From Acidimicrobiales bacterium (GTDB lineage: Bacteria > Actinomycetota > Acidimicrobiia > Acidimicrobiales > RAAP-2), in NCBI GenBank assembly GCA_015478655.1, contig JADMIJ010000020.1:1-56933 (forward strand): DNA of 56,933 bases, in the 5' to 3' direction. Made by a program: the position numbers and the translations under genes. The notes beneath the pieces were generated by a model. That model saw only the letters and a list, made by a program, of their open reading frames with translations, ran no database searches and was not told where the DNA came from. Shown here one piece after another: positions 16,281-26,132 of this stretch (positions within the stretch are counted from its first letter, which is position 1; each line of letters begins with the position of its first letter).

Positions 16281-18764
16281 GTGACGACCGCCACCAAGCG
16301 CCGCGCAGGTCGGTCCGGTTCGCGGTCCAGGGGTAGGTCCGCGGCCTCGCACCGATCCCGCTCGAGGGCCCCGACCTCCGCCCGTCGAGGCGCCGCCCAC
16401 CGGGGTCGGGGCGCGGGATCGTCCCGGAGGGACCGGAGGCGGGAGCGCGGGGGCCTGAGCGCCTCGATGTGGGCGGTCGTGGCCGGTCACGCCGCCGACC
16501 TCTGGGGCGTGGTCCTGGTCACGGCGGGGGTCCTGGCCGCGGTGGCCTTCTACGCCAATTCGCTGGGTCCGGCCGGCCACGACGCCCGTCTGGCCCTGGG
16601 CGACGTCCTCGGATGGGGACGATTTCTGGTGCCCCCCGTCGCCATCGCCGTGGGGATCCTGCTCATCGTGGGGCGGCGGGAGGGGGAGGAAGAAGCCCGT
16701 TCCACCCCGGAACCGGCGCGTGCGGTGATCGGGGCCTCGTTGACGCTGCTGTCCGTGGCCGGCCTGGCGTCGCTGGCCGGAGGCTCCCCTCGGCTCGGGG
16801 CATCGACGACCTCACTGTCCTCGGCCGGTGGCTGGGTCGGGGCGCTGATCGGCAACCCGCTCAGGTCCGCCCTGGGCGGATTCGGGGCGGCCACCGTGCT
16901 GGTGGCGATGCTGGTGGCGGCCATGGTGCTGTTCACCGGGGTGTCGGTGAGCTCGGCGGTGGGCGCCGCCGTGCGGGCCACCCGATGGTCGGCCGCGTTG
17001 GCCAGGGGCGGATCCCCGGGCGAGGACGAGGAGGCGGACGAGGACGAGCCGACCGACCCCTTCGGGCGGGCCGTCTCCACCCGGACGGACGAGGCGGCAG
17101 AAGAAGAGGAAGAAGCGGAGCCGCCCTTCGACGAGGTGGTCGCCGACCCCGTCGTCTCCGATCCCGAGCCCCCCGACCCGGAGGCCCTCCCCGAGGTCGC
17201 CACGCGACCCGGCAAGGGAGCACAACTGGAGATGAAACTGGGTCCGACGGTCGGGGACTGGCGCCTCCCCCCGGCCAACCTGCTGAAGAGGGCCAAGCCC
17301 CAGGCCATCGACGAGAAGGAGGTGGACGCGGCCGGGTCGGCGTTGGTCAGCGCCCTGGCGGCGCACGGCGTGGAGACCCGCCTGGTCGGGCGCACCGTGG
17401 GCCCGTCGGTGACCCGGTACGAACTGGAGCTCGGGGCCGGGGTCAAAGTGGCCCGTGTGACGTCGCTCTCCAAGGACATCGCCTACGCCATGGCATCGCC
17501 CGATGTCCGCATCCTGGCCCCGATCCCGGGGAAGTCGGCCATCGGCGTGGAAGTGCCCAACCGCCACCGCCAGCTCGTGGCGCTCGGTGACATCCTGGCC
17601 TCGCCCGAGGCGGCCCGTGCCCAGCATCCGCTCGAGGTGGCCCTCGGCCGGGACATCGCCGGCCGCGCCGTCATGGTCAACCTGGCGGAGATGCCCCACG
17701 TGCTGGTGTCGGGCGCCACGGGTTCGGGCAAGTCCTCGTGCATCAATTCGGTGCTCACCTCGATTCTCACCCGGGCTACGCCCGACCAGGTCCGTTTGAT
17801 CCTGGTGGACCCGAAGCGGGTGGAGCTGGGCCAGTACAACGATCTTCCCCACTTGCTGACCCAAGTGGTCGTGGACCCGAAGAAGGCGGCCAACGCCCTG
17901 AGTTGGGCGGTCACCGAGATGGAGCGGCGCTACGACCTGCTGGCCGAGGTCGGGATGCGTGACATCACCGGGTACAACGCCGGCTTCGACGATGGTCACC
18001 TGGCCCAGTTCGAAGAGGACTACCAGTATCGGATGCGCGGCACCGAATCGGACAACGACGACGAGGGAGCGGGCGAGGACGGGGAGATCGAGCCCCGGTT
18101 CCACCGACTGCCGTTCATCGTCATCGTGGTCGACGAGCTGAACGACCTCATGATGGTGGCGGCCCGGGACGTGGAGGAGTCGGTCTGCCGCATCGCCCAG
18201 ATGGCCAGGGCCGTGGGCATCCACCTGGTGCTGGCCACCCAGAGACCGTCCGTGGACGTGATCACCGGCGTGATCAAGGCCAACATTCCCTCGCGAATGG
18301 CCTTCTCCGTGTCCTCTCTGGCCGACAGCCGGGTGATCCTCGACCAGCCCGGTGCAGAGCGGTTGATCGGGATGGGCGACCTGCTCCTCCTCACCGCGTC
18401 GTCGTCGAACCCGCAGCGCCTGCAAGGTCCCTGGGTCAGCGAGGAGGAAGTGCGCGCCGTGGCGGCCCACTGGAAGCGCCAGCGGCCCATGGAAGTCGTG
18501 GCCGGCATCGAAGAGGTGGTCGGGAAGGAAGGGCCGAGGTCAGGCGGAGAGGACGGGGACGACGACCTCCTCGATGAGGCCATGGAGCTGGTGGTCCGCT
18601 CCCAGCTGGGCTCCACCTCGATGCTGCAACGCAAACTGCGGGTGGGGTTCGCCCGTGCCGGTCGGCTGATGGACCTCATGGAGCGCCGGGGGGTGGTCGG
18701 GCCCTCGGAGGGGTCCAAGGCCCGCGCCGTGTTGATGACACCCGAGGAATTGGACGCCCGCTGA
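16281..18764 (+). CDS. ftsK: FtsK/SpoIIIE-type DNA translocase
   Basis: 827 aa, GTG start. A basic N-terminal tail precedes four or so membrane segments (about 60-230), an acidic linker (EDEEADEDEPTD, AAEEEEEAEPPF), and the motor. The Walker A is GATGSGKSS at 478-486 (K484) and Walker B lies at about 614-621 (IVVVDELNDL). The C-terminal gamma winged helix (LVVRSQLGSTSMLQRKLRVG) reads KOPS-like chromosome signals. It pumps DNA through the closing septum. A motor insertion (DEGAGEDGEIEPRFHRLP) is also seen in actinobacterial homologues. A TAGCCT hexamer ends 10 nt before the start. Confidence 0.94.
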   Translation: MTTATKRRAGRSGSRSRGRSAASHRSRSRAPTSARRGAAHRGRGAGSSRRDRRRERGGLSASMWAVVAGHAADLWGVVLVTAGVLAAVAFYANSLGPAGHDARLALGDVLGWGRFLVPPVAIAVGILLIVGRREGEEEARSTPEPARAVIGASLTLLSVAGLASLAGGSPRLGASTTSLSSAGGWVGALIGNPLRSALGGFGAATVLVAMLVAAMVLFTGVSVSSAVGAAVRATRWSAALARGGSPGEDEEADEDEPTDPFGRAVSTRTDEAAEEEEEAEPPFDEVVADPVVSDPEPPDPEALPEVATRPGKGAQLEMKLGPTVGDWRLPPANLLKRAKPQAIDEKEVDAAGSALVSALAAHGVETRLVGRTVGPSVTRYELELGAGVKVARVTSLSKDIAYAMASPDVRILAPIPGKSAIGVEVPNRHRQLVALGDILASPEAARAQHPLEVALGRDIAGRAVMVNLAEMPHVLVSGATGSGKSSCINSVLTSILTRATPDQVRLILVDPKRVELGQYNDLPHLLTQVVVDPKKAANALSWAVTEMERRYDLLAEVGMRDITGYNAGFDDGHLAQFEEDYQYRMRGTESDNDDEGAGEDGEIEPRFHRLPFIVIVVDELNDLMMVAARDVEESVCRIAQMARAVGIHLVLATQRPSVDVITGVIKANIPSRMAFSVSSLADSRVILDQPGAERLIGMGDLLLLTASSSNPQRLQGPWVSEEEVRAVAAHWKRQRPMEVVAGIEEVVGKEGPRSGGEDGDDDLLDEAMELVVRSQLGSTSMLQRKLRVGFARAGRLMDLMERRGVVGPSEGSKARAVLMTPEELDAR

Positions 18765-18823
18765 GCGACGGTCGTTCCGACAAGACCGGTGCGGGGCCGT
18801 CGGCGTCTGAGGACGCTCACCTC

Positions 18824-20467
18824 ATGTCTGCGCAGTCGGGGGAGGGTCCGGGTGCCACCACGGCGTTGGCACCGGGTGGCGGAGCCGTGCCCCTGCTCTC
18901 GACCTCCTCCGTGGACATCACCGCGCCGGAGGCCACGGACGCGGAGTCCGGACCAGCCGCCGTCGAGGGCGGTGCGCAGGCCGCCGCGCCGGCCACTGCC
19001 CCGGGCCCGCGGCGGGCCGAGCTGCGCCGGGCCGCCAAGCGCCGGTCCGGTCATCGATGGAGGTGGTGGCTGGCCTTGGCCGTCGCCCTGTCCCTGGGGC
19101 TGGCGACCGTCGGTTGGTTCGGTGCCCAGCGCATCAATCGCCCCTTGGTCCAGCCTTCGCAGCTCTCGGCCCTGCCTTCGTCCGTGGCCGTTCCCGGGTC
19201 CGGCCCTGCCCTGCCGTGGCCGGCCAAAGGCCAGGGTGCCATCTCGGTCCCCGCCCTCGGCTACACGCAGCAGTCGGGACCGGAGTCGCCGCTGCCGATC
19301 GCCTCGCTGACCAAGATGACCAGTGCGGTCGTCGTGCTGCGCGATCATCCGATGGCCGCTGGCAGCAGTGGGCCGCCGATCACCATCACCGCCGCCGACG
19401 TGGCCGAGTACGACACCGAGTTGCGCAACGACCAGTCCACCGTGCCCATCCGCACCGGTGAAGTGCTCACCGAGGAGCAGATGCTCGAGGCGCTCGTCAC
19501 CCAATCGGCCAATGACATCGCCTATGCCCTGGCCCTCTGGGACGCCGGAGGGGTCCCGGCCTTCGTGGCCAAGATGAACGCCCTGGCCCAGTCGCTCGGA
19601 GCCACCTCGACCCACTACGTCGATGCCAGCGGCTACGACCCCCACACGGTGTCCACGGCGGCCGACTGTCTGCGGGTGGCGGCGGCCGGGATGAGCGACC
19701 CCACGTTCGCTCGAGTGGTGGGCATGCGATCGGTGACCCTCCCCCTGGTCGGCACCATCCCCAACGTGGTGACCGAGATCGGCTCCAACAACGTGGTGGG
19801 CATCAAGTCCGGATACACCACGGCCGCCGGGGGTTGCATGGTGCTGGCGGCCGACCGGGTGATCCAGGGGCGGTCGGTGACGGTGTTGGTGGCGGTCCTG
19901 GCCCAGCCGGTGCCGCCCCCGACGATCCCCAAGCCGGCGCCCACGACAACCACGACCACGGCACCCCCGCCGCCACCGGCCACCACCGCGCCGCCCGCGG
20001 CGCCGGGAGCCGTGGTGCCGCCCACCACCGCGCCGCCGCCGACCACCACGACCACCCCTCCGCCCACCACCACCACGACCACGATCCCGTTGGACGACCT
20101 CCCGGTGGTGGATCCCCTCCGCTATACCCGGCCCGTGGTCGAGGGATTGTTGACCGCCACCGAGTCGGCGATCGTCCCGATCACGGTGGCCACCCGCGGC
20201 CAGCTGGTCGGAACCGTGATCACCCACTGGGGCGGGGGTGCGCACCGGGTGGGGGTCGTGACCTCGGCGGGGGCCTTCCTGTTCGGGTGGCCCGGTCAGC
20301 GGGTGGTGTCGGGCACCAAGCTCCTGGCCGTGCCGGCCGGTGGCGCCGGGGGACGGCGGGTGGGGACCGCCCTCTACGCCCTCGGTGGCCAGTTCCAAAC
20401 CGTGCCCATGACACTGTCCGCCACGGTGCCCGAACCGTCGTGGTGGTGGCGCCTCGTGCACAACTGA
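18824..20467 (+). CDS. D-alanyl-D-alanine carboxypeptidase-like protein (S11 family)
   Basis: 547 aa. After a polar 75-residue cytoplasmic tail comes one membrane anchor (WWLALAVALSLGLATVGWF, about 82-100). The penicillin-binding domain has SLTK at 161-164, SAN at 228-230 and KSG at 328-330 in place of KTG, the usual S11 triad. A Pro/Thr linker (about 366-424) leads to a 120-residue C-terminal domain of unknown type. It likely trims pentapeptide stems outside the membrane. KSG occurs in some low-affinity members. It begins 59 bp after ftsK. Confidence 0.85.
   Translation: MSAQSGEGPGATTALAPGGGAVPLLSTSSVDITAPEATDAESGPAAVEGGAQAAAPATAPGPRRAELRRAAKRRSGHRWRWWLALAVALSLGLATVGWFGAQRINRPLVQPSQLSALPSSVAVPGSGPALPWPAKGQGAISVPALGYTQQSGPESPLPIASLTKMTSAVVVLRDHPMAAGSSGPPITITAADVAEYDTELRNDQSTVPIRTGEVLTEEQMLEALVTQSANDIAYALALWDAGGVPAFVAKMNALAQSLGATSTHYVDASGYDPHTVSTAADCLRVAAAGMSDPTFARVVGMRSVTLPLVGTIPNVVTEIGSNNVVGIKSGYTTAAGGCMVLAADRVIQGRSVTVLVAVLAQPVPPPTIPKPAPTTTTTTAPPPPPATTAPPAAPGAVVPPTTAPPPTTTTTPPPTTTTTTIPLDDLPVVDPLRYTRPVVEGLLTATESAIVPITVATRGQLVGTVITHWGGGAHRVGVVTSAGAFLFGWPGQRVVSGTKLLAVPAGGAGGRRVGTALYALGGQFQTVPMTLSATVPEPSWWWRLVHN
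19920..20091 (+). repeat. Pro/Thr-rich low-complexity coding stretch
   Basis: Runs of ACC/ACG and CCG/CCC codons encode TTTTTT, PPPPP and PPPTTTTT segments linking the two extracytoplasmic domains of the carboxypeptidase. It is probably an extended wall-spanning linker. Confidence 0.7.
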
Positions 20468-20554
20468 TTTCGACGGCTGGCCGACGACGAGGGACCGGCT
20501 GCCCGACCTGGGCCGGGACCCGGCTCGGTCCCGCCCGGGACAACGCACGACGAC

Positions 20555-20560
20555 TACCGT
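20555..20560 (+). promoter_or_regulatory. -10 element predicting a leaderless thrB mRNA
   Basis: TACCGT is followed by 6 nt and the GTG start at 20567. No ribosome binding site is seen. Confidence 0.5.
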
Positions 20561-20566
20561 GGCGGT

Positions 20567-21454
20567 GTGCGCGCACGAGCTCCAGCGTCGTCTGCGAATC
20601 TCGGTCCCGGCTTCGACACCCTGGCCATCGCCCTGGACCGCTACGTCGAGGTCGAGGTGGAGCCCGCTTCTCGCCTGATCGTGCGTTCGGAGGGGGAGGG
20701 GGCCGGCCTCTCCGACGATCCCTCCCACCTCGCCGCCCGGGTGGCCATCGATGTGGCCGGGACCGATCGCCTGGCCATCACGGTGCGCTCGCAGATCCCC
20801 ATCGCCCGCGGCCTCGGTTCGTCAGCGGCCCTGGCCGTGGCCGCCGCCGCCGCCGCCGGGGCCAAGGATCCCCTGGCCGTGGCGGCCCAGATGGACGGCC
20901 ATCCCGACAATGCGGCCGCCTCCATGGTGGGCGGCCTGGTCGCGGCGGCCAGGGTGAAGGGCGGGGTCCACGCCGTGCGCCTCGCCCTCGATGTGAGCCT
21001 GGCCTTCGTCGCCATCGTGCCCGACGTGCCCCTGTCCACCGCCAGGGCCCGCCAGGCCCTGCCACTGACGGTGAGCCGCGACAGCGCCGCCTTCAACCTC
21101 TCGAGGATGGCGCTGTTGATCGCCGGCCTCGCCGACAGCCGGGTCCTGATCAACGAGGCCATGGAGGACCGGTTGCACCAGGACTATCGGAGCCCTCTGT
21201 TTCCGGCCGCGCCGAAGCTGTTGGCGGGCATGGCCGAGGGGGGAGCGCTGGCCGTGTGCTGGTCCGGCGCCGGCCCGACCCTCCTGGGCGTCTCCCGCGG
21301 CACGGAGGTGCAGAGCGTGCAGGCGGCGGCGGCGGCCGCCCTCGCCGAGTCGGACATCGCCGGCCAGGTCCTCGTCCTCCACCCGGACATGCACGGCCTC
21401 ATCCTCGATCGAGACGGCGGCGCAGACGTCTTCGACTTCAACGCCGCGCCCTAG
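20567..21454 (+). CDS. thrB: Homoserine kinase
   Basis: 295 aa, GTG start. The GHMP-kinase signatures are SSANLGPGFDTLA at residues 8-20, the ATP-binding PIARGLGSSAA from 78, and the C-terminal GAGPTLLGVS. It phosphorylates homoserine on the way to threonine. hom and thrC are not next to it in the window, unlike in many Actinobacteria, so the gene stands between a wall gene and tRNA-modification genes. Confidence 0.93.
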   Translation: MRARAPASSANLGPGFDTLAIALDRYVEVEVEPASRLIVRSEGEGAGLSDDPSHLAARVAIDVAGTDRLAITVRSQIPIARGLGSSAALAVAAAAAAGAKDPLAVAAQMDGHPDNAAASMVGGLVAAARVKGGVHAVRLALDVSLAFVAIVPDVPLSTARARQALPLTVSRDSAAFNLSRMALLIAGLADSRVLINEAMEDRLHQDYRSPLFPAAPKLLAGMAEGGALAVCWSGAGPTLLGVSRGTEVQSVQAAAAAALAESDIAGQVLVLHPDMHGLILDRDGGADVFDFNAAP

Positions 21455-21483
21455 TCCCGGCGCCGACGGGTCCGAGCTGGCCG

Positions 21484-21489
21484 TATCCT
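21484..21489 (+). promoter_or_regulatory. -10 element predicting a leaderless miaB mRNA
   Basis: TATCCT ends 6 nt before the ATG at 21496. There is no Shine-Dalgarno between them. Confidence 0.55.
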
Positions 21490-21495
21490 GGGCCA

Positions 21496-22950
21496 ATGAT
21501 GGAGCCTGCCTCAGCCGCCCCCGTCGGGTCCCGAGACGACCGGGCCGCGCCGCGGACGTTCCACATCACGACGTTCGGGTGCCAGATGAACGATCACGAC
21601 TCGGAGCGACTGGCCGGGGCGCTGACGGCGGACGGACTGGTGGCCACCCCCGATCTGGAGTCGGCCGACGTCGTCGTGTTCAACACCTGCTGTATCCGGG
21701 AGAACGCCGACAACAAGTTCTACGGTCACCTGGGCAACCTCAAGTCCCTGCGCCAGAGCCGGCCGGACATGCAGATCGCGGTGGGAGGCTGCCTGGCCCA
21801 GATGGATCGGGAGCGAATCCGCCAACGGGCCCCTCACGTCGACGTCGTCTTCGGCACCCACAACCTCGGACGGGCCCCCGAGCTGTTGCGACGAGCGGCA
21901 CGGTCGGGACCGGTGGTGGAGATCCTCGACGAGCCCCTGCCGGTCACCGATCCCACGGCCGCCGGCCAGCAGGCGTCGGCACTCGCCGCGGTGCGGGACC
22001 TCCCCTACGCGGCATGGGTCACCATCCAGACCGGTTGCAACAACTCCTGTGCCTTCTGCATCGTGCCCTCGGTGCGCGGGGGCGAGGTCTCCCGCCCTGT
22101 CGATGACCTGGTGGCCGAGGTGCAGACCCTGGCCGGGCGGGGCGTGACCGAAGTGACCCTCCTGGGTCAGAACGTGAATTCCTACGGACGGGACCTGACC
22201 CGCCGGCGCCCGCTGTTCGCCCAGTTGCTCCGGGCCGTGGGCGCCGTGGAGGGAGTCCGGCGGGTGCGGTTCACCAGTCCCCATCCGAAGGACCTCCGGC
22301 CGGAGACCATCGCGGCCATGGCCGAGACCGACCAGGTGTGCAACCATCTGCACCTCCCGTTGCAGTCGGGAAGCGATGCCACCCTGGTGGCCATGCGGAG
22401 GGGCTACACCGCGGAGCGGTACCTGGCTCGCCTGTCCGAGGCCCGGGCGGCCATTCCCGATCTGGCCGTGACCACCGACCTCATCGTCGGCTTCCCCGGC
22501 GAGACGGAGGGCGACTTCGAACGCACGTTGGAGGTCGCCGCCGAGGTCGCCTACGACAGCGCCTACACGTTCGTGTTCTCGCCCCGCCCCGGCACCCGGG
22601 CCGCAGCCATGGTGGACCGGTTCGTTCCCGCTGAAATTGCGGCGGAGCGCATGGAGCGGCTCAGAATGGTGGTGGAGCGTTCGGCGCTGGCCTGTCACCG
22701 GGCCCGGATCGGCCGGATAGAGGAAGTGGTGGTCGAGGGGTGGTCCAAGCGGGATCCATCGGTCATGACCGGTCGCACCAGCCAGAACAAGCTGGTCCAT
22801 TTCGAGCCGACGGCGGGCGCGCCGATCCCCGCCGGTGCCTACGCCGACGTCGTGGTCACCGACGCCGCCCGCCACCACCTGAGCGGCGACCTGCTGGCGG
22901 TCACGGCGCGGCCGTCGCACCGGGTCCGCATCCCGGTCTCCGCCGGTTGA
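21496..22950 (+). CDS. miaB: tRNA-2-methylthio-N6-dimethylallyladenosine synthase
   Basis: 484 aa. The N-terminal UPF0004 domain holds the three cluster cysteines (C29 in FGCQMN, C65 in FNTCCIRENA, C99 in GGCLAQ). The radical-SAM motif CNNSCAFC is at 181-188. A C-terminal TRAM domain follows. It adds the methylthio group to i6A37 of tRNAs. miaA is directly downstream, so one transcript gives both steps of ms2i6A37 synthesis. Confidence 0.96.
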   Translation: MMEPASAAPVGSRDDRAAPRTFHITTFGCQMNDHDSERLAGALTADGLVATPDLESADVVVFNTCCIRENADNKFYGHLGNLKSLRQSRPDMQIAVGGCLAQMDRERIRQRAPHVDVVFGTHNLGRAPELLRRAARSGPVVEILDEPLPVTDPTAAGQQASALAAVRDLPYAAWVTIQTGCNNSCAFCIVPSVRGGEVSRPVDDLVAEVQTLAGRGVTEVTLLGQNVNSYGRDLTRRRPLFAQLLRAVGAVEGVRRVRFTSPHPKDLRPETIAAMAETDQVCNHLHLPLQSGSDATLVAMRRGYTAERYLARLSEARAAIPDLAVTTDLIVGFPGETEGDFERTLEVAAEVAYDSAYTFVFSPRPGTRAAAMVDRFVPAEIAAERMERLRMVVERSALACHRARIGRIEEVVVEGWSKRDPSVMTGRTSQNKLVHFEPTAGAPIPAGAYADVVVTDAARHHLSGDLLAVTARPSHRVRIPVSAG

Positions 22951-22963
22951 GCAGCGCCGTCCC

Positions 22964-23986
22964 GTGGTAGGCAGTGCCGGCCCGAACGGCCCGGCGAAGG
23001 CAGGTCCGGCCCCGGTGGTGGCGTTGCTGGGCCCCACCGCGGCGGGGAAGTCGCGCATCGCCTTCGAGGTGGCGTCGGCGTCGTCGACCGTCGAGTTGGT
23101 GTCGGTCGATTCCATGGCCGTCTACCGCGGCATGGACATCGGCACGGCCAAGGCCACCGGCCACGAGCGGGCCCAGGTGCCCTACCACCTGCTCGACCTG
23201 GTTGAACCGTCAGAGGAGTACACCGTCCAGCAGTTCCAGGCCGAGGCCGGGCGGGCGTTGGCGGGGATCGCGGCACGGAATCACGCGGCACTGCTGGTGG
23301 GCGGCACGGGGCTGTACCTGCGGGCGGTGACCGATGGCCTCGCCTTCCCGGGTCGCTATCCCGACATCGCCGAGTCCCTCGCCGACGGGCTGGACGCCTC
23401 GGGCCCGGAGGGGAGCGGGGAGCGGCGTTCGGCCCGCGAGGCCATGCACCGCCGACTGGCGCTGCTCGATCCGGTCGCCGCCGGGCGAGTGGAGCCGTCC
23501 AACCAGCGCCGGCTGGTGCGGGCCCTGGAGGTGACCCTCGGTTCGGGCCGGCCCTTCTCGTCGTTCGGACCTGGTCTGGACCGGTTCCCGCCGACATCGG
23601 TGGCCATGGTGGGGATCAGCCACCAGCCTGCGGCCCTCGACGAGCGCATCGCTTCCCGCTTCGCCCGGCTGATGGAGCTCGGGTTCCTGGAGGAGGTGCG
23701 CTCCTTGGCCGCCAGGCCCGGGGGGATGTCGAGAACGGCGCGCCAGGCCCTGGGCTACCGCGAGCTCCTGGCCCACCTCGAAGGGGGACTCCCCCTCCAG
23801 AGCGCGGTCGAGGCGGCGGTGCAGCGCACCCGGTCCCAGGCCCGCCGGCAGATGGCCTGGTTCCGGCGCGATCCCCGTATCGTGTGGTTGGACCCGGACG
23901 ACGAACCGGTGGCGCCGATCACCGCCCTCTGCGCTGGCGACTCCCCCGATGGGGTCGCGGTGGGAGACTGGCACACAACGCAATGA
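22964..23986 (+). CDS. miaA: tRNA dimethylallyltransferase
   Basis: 340 aa, GTG start 13 bp after miaB. The P-loop GPTAAGKS is at 23-30; DSMAVYRGMDIGTAK and GGTGLYLRA are the substrate-binding and catalytic segments, and the end carries RTRSQARRQMAWFRRD, which contacts the anticodon loop. It transfers dimethylallyl to A37. Its stop overlaps the dapF start (ATGA). Confidence 0.95.
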   Translation: MVGSAGPNGPAKAGPAPVVALLGPTAAGKSRIAFEVASASSTVELVSVDSMAVYRGMDIGTAKATGHERAQVPYHLLDLVEPSEEYTVQQFQAEAGRALAGIAARNHAALLVGGTGLYLRAVTDGLAFPGRYPDIAESLADGLDASGPEGSGERRSAREAMHRRLALLDPVAAGRVEPSNQRRLVRALEVTLGSGRPFSSFGPGLDRFPPTSVAMVGISHQPAALDERIASRFARLMELGFLEEVRSLAARPGGMSRTARQALGYRELLAHLEGGLPLQSAVEAAVQRTRSQARRQMAWFRRDPRIVWLDPDDEPVAPITALCAGDSPDGVAVGDWHTTQ

Positions 23987-24825
23987 ATCCATCCCCGCCC
24001 TCCAGCCCACCGCTCCGGTTCACCAAGCATCACGGCGCCGGCAACGACTTCCTCGTCCTGGTCGACGAGGGCAACGCCCCTCCCCTCGATGCCGCCGTGG
24101 TCCGCGCCCTGTGCGACCGCCGGTTCGGCGTCGGCGCCGACGGGGTGATCCGGATCATCGACGGAGCGGGCCGGGCCGATCTGGCCATGGACCTCCACAA
24201 CGCCGACGGGAGCCCGGCGGAGATGAGCGGCAACGGGATCCGCTGCCTGGCTCAGGCTGCCGTGGCCGCGGGTCTGGTCCGGCCGCCGACGTTCACCGTG
24301 TGGACGCCGGCCGGCGTGCGGACCGTCGACTACCGACCGGGCGCGGCGGCCGGGGCCGCCGAGGCGTCGGTCGACATGGGCGCGGCCTCGCTCGGCCCGG
24401 ACCAGCCCGCCCGGCCCGGGGAGCGACGGGCCCGTAGGGTGGACATGGGCAACCCCCACCTGGTGCTCCTCGATCCGGACCCGTCCGGAGCGGACGTGGC
24501 CGAGCTCGGATGCCGACTGCAGGCCATGCACCCCGGGGGGATCAACGTGGAGCTCATCTCGGTCGGACCGGGCGCCGACGCCCTCACCCTCCGGGTCTGG
24601 GAGCGCGGCGCAGGGGAGACCCAGGCCTGCGGCACCGGGAGCGCCGCCGCCGCGGCCGCGGCACGGAGCTGGGGGTTGGTGGGCGGGTCGGTTGACGTGC
24701 ACAATCCGGGCGGAACCCTGCGGGTCGAGCTCGGCTCCGACGGGATCCGCCTCAGCGGCCCGGTGCGCAAGGTGGCCGACATCGAGGTGGATGTCTCGAC
24801 CATCCTGGGCGCGGCCCGACCGTGA
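23983..24825 (+). CDS. dapF: Diaminopimelate epimerase
   Basis: 280 aa, ATG at 23983 inside the ATGA overlap with miaA. The two catalytic cysteines are C88 in MSGNGIRC and C216 in ETQACGTGS; substrate-binding GAGNDF is at 18-23. It interconverts LL- and meso-DAP, giving the form MurE uses. The open frame extends upstream within miaA but homology begins at LRFTKHHGAGNDF. Confidence 0.96.
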   Translation: MNPSPPSSPPLRFTKHHGAGNDFLVLVDEGNAPPLDAAVVRALCDRRFGVGADGVIRIIDGAGRADLAMDLHNADGSPAEMSGNGIRCLAQAAVAAGLVRPPTFTVWTPAGVRTVDYRPGAAAGAAEASVDMGAASLGPDQPARPGERRARRVDMGNPHLVLLDPDPSGADVAELGCRLQAMHPGGINVELISVGPGADALTLRVWERGAGETQACGTGSAAAAAAARSWGLVGGSVDVHNPGGTLRVELGSDGIRLSGPVRKVADIEVDVSTILGAARP

Positions 24826-26132
24826 CCCCCACCGACTCGGCATTCACCGAGACGCTGATCTCCCGGGCCGTCCGGGAGCGGATCGTATTGGTCGGTGTGA
24901 CCTTCCCCCACGCCACCGTGGCCGACACCGAGGCCGGTCTGGACGAGCTGGCCCTCTTGGTGGACACCGCCGGCGCCGATGTCATGGAGCGGGTCATGCA
25001 ACGGAGGACCGCCCCCGACCCGGCGACGTACCTCGGCCGGGGCAAAGCCGAAGAACTGCTGTCGGTCTGCCTGGCGGTGGACGCCGACACGGTGGTGTTC
25101 GACGACGACCTCTCACCGGCCCAACAGAGGAACCTCGAGCAGATCCTGGGCCGGACGGCGATCGATCGCACTGCGGTCATCCTGGACATCTTCGCCCAGA
25201 ACGCCCGGACCCCCGAAGGACGCGCTCAGGTCGAGCTGGCCCTGCTCTGCTACCGCCTGCCGCGCCTGCGGGGCCGCGGCCGTTCCTTCAGCCAGCAGGC
25301 CGGCGGCATCGGCACCCGTGGCCCGGGCGAGACCAAGCTGGAGGTCGACCGCCGGCGGCTGGTGCGACGGATGAGCCGGCTCGAGTCCGATCTCCGTCAG
25401 CTCGACCGCACCCGGCGGACCCAGCGCCGGGGCCGAGCACGGTCGCGTCAGCGCACCGTGTCGCTGGTCGGCTACACCAACGCCGGGAAGTCGACCTTGC
25501 TCAACCGGCTGTGCGGAGCCGACGTCCTGGTCGAGAACCGGCTCTTCTCGACCCTCGACCCCCGTACCCGGCAGCTGAACCTCCCCGGCGGCGAGACCGT
25601 GCTGCTCACGGACACGGTCGGGTTCGTGCGAAAGCTTCCCCACCAGGTGGTCGAGGCCTTCCGGTCCACGCTCGAGGTGGTGTGCGAGTCCGACCTGATC
25701 GTCCACGTGGTGGATGGATCCGCCCCTGACTTCGAAGGTCAGGTGGATGCCGTCCGCATCGTGCTGGCCGAGATCGGCGCCGACCTGGTGCCCGAGCTTC
25801 TGGTGGTGAACAAGGCCGACTCGGTGGCGGCCCTCGGCGGCGAGGCCAGGGAGGAGGCCAACCTGTTGCTGGCAGCCCATGAGGGTTCGGTGATGGCCTC
25901 CGCCCGCACCGGCGACGGGATGGACAAGCTCCTGGTGGCCATGGGGGACCGGCTCAGAGTGGGCGACCGGGTGGTCGAACTGGAGATTCCGTGGGCCCGG
26001 GGGGACGTGCTGGCCGCCGTGCACCGCGAGGGCGAGATCGTGGGCGAGGTCGCCGGCGAGCGATCGACCCGGATCCACGTGGTTCTCGACGAGGTGGGCA
26101 AGTCGCGGTTCCGGGAGTTCGTGGCCTCTTGA
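24822..26132 (+). CDS. hflX: HflX family ribosome-associated GTPase
   Basis: 436 aa, GTG start in a GTGA overlap with dapF. The N-terminal HflX domain has YLGRGKAEEL near 70 and GGIGTRGPGETKLE at 161-174. The G1 loop GYTNAGKS is at 217-224, G3 is TDTVGFVRKLP and G4 is NKAD. It binds the 50S/70S ribosome and can split stalled ribosomes. The miaA-dapF-hflX-dapC chain is fully overlapping. hflX often sits near miaA in bacteria. Confidence 0.95.
   Translation: MTPTDSAFTETLISRAVRERIVLVGVTFPHATVADTEAGLDELALLVDTAGADVMERVMQRRTAPDPATYLGRGKAEELLSVCLAVDADTVVFDDDLSPAQQRNLEQILGRTAIDRTAVILDIFAQNARTPEGRAQVELALLCYRLPRLRGRGRSFSQQAGGIGTRGPGETKLEVDRRRLVRRMSRLESDLRQLDRTRRTQRRGRARSRQRTVSLVGYTNAGKSTLLNRLCGADVLVENRLFSTLDPRTRQLNLPGGETVLLTDTVGFVRKLPHQVVEAFRSTLEVVCESDLIVHVVDGSAPDFEGQVDAVRIVLAEIGADLVPELLVVNKADSVAALGGEAREEANLLLAAHEGSVMASARTGDGMDKLLVAMGDRLRVGDRVVELEIPWARGDVLAAVHREGEIVGEVAGERSTRIHVVLDEVGKSRFREFVAS

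Noticed and set aside
18020..20728. 902-codon open frame on the minus strand
   Set aside because: It is the mirror of ftsK and the carboxypeptidase gene, which have clear motifs. The product is Gly/Arg/His-rich without structure. Long antisense frames are normal at this G+C.
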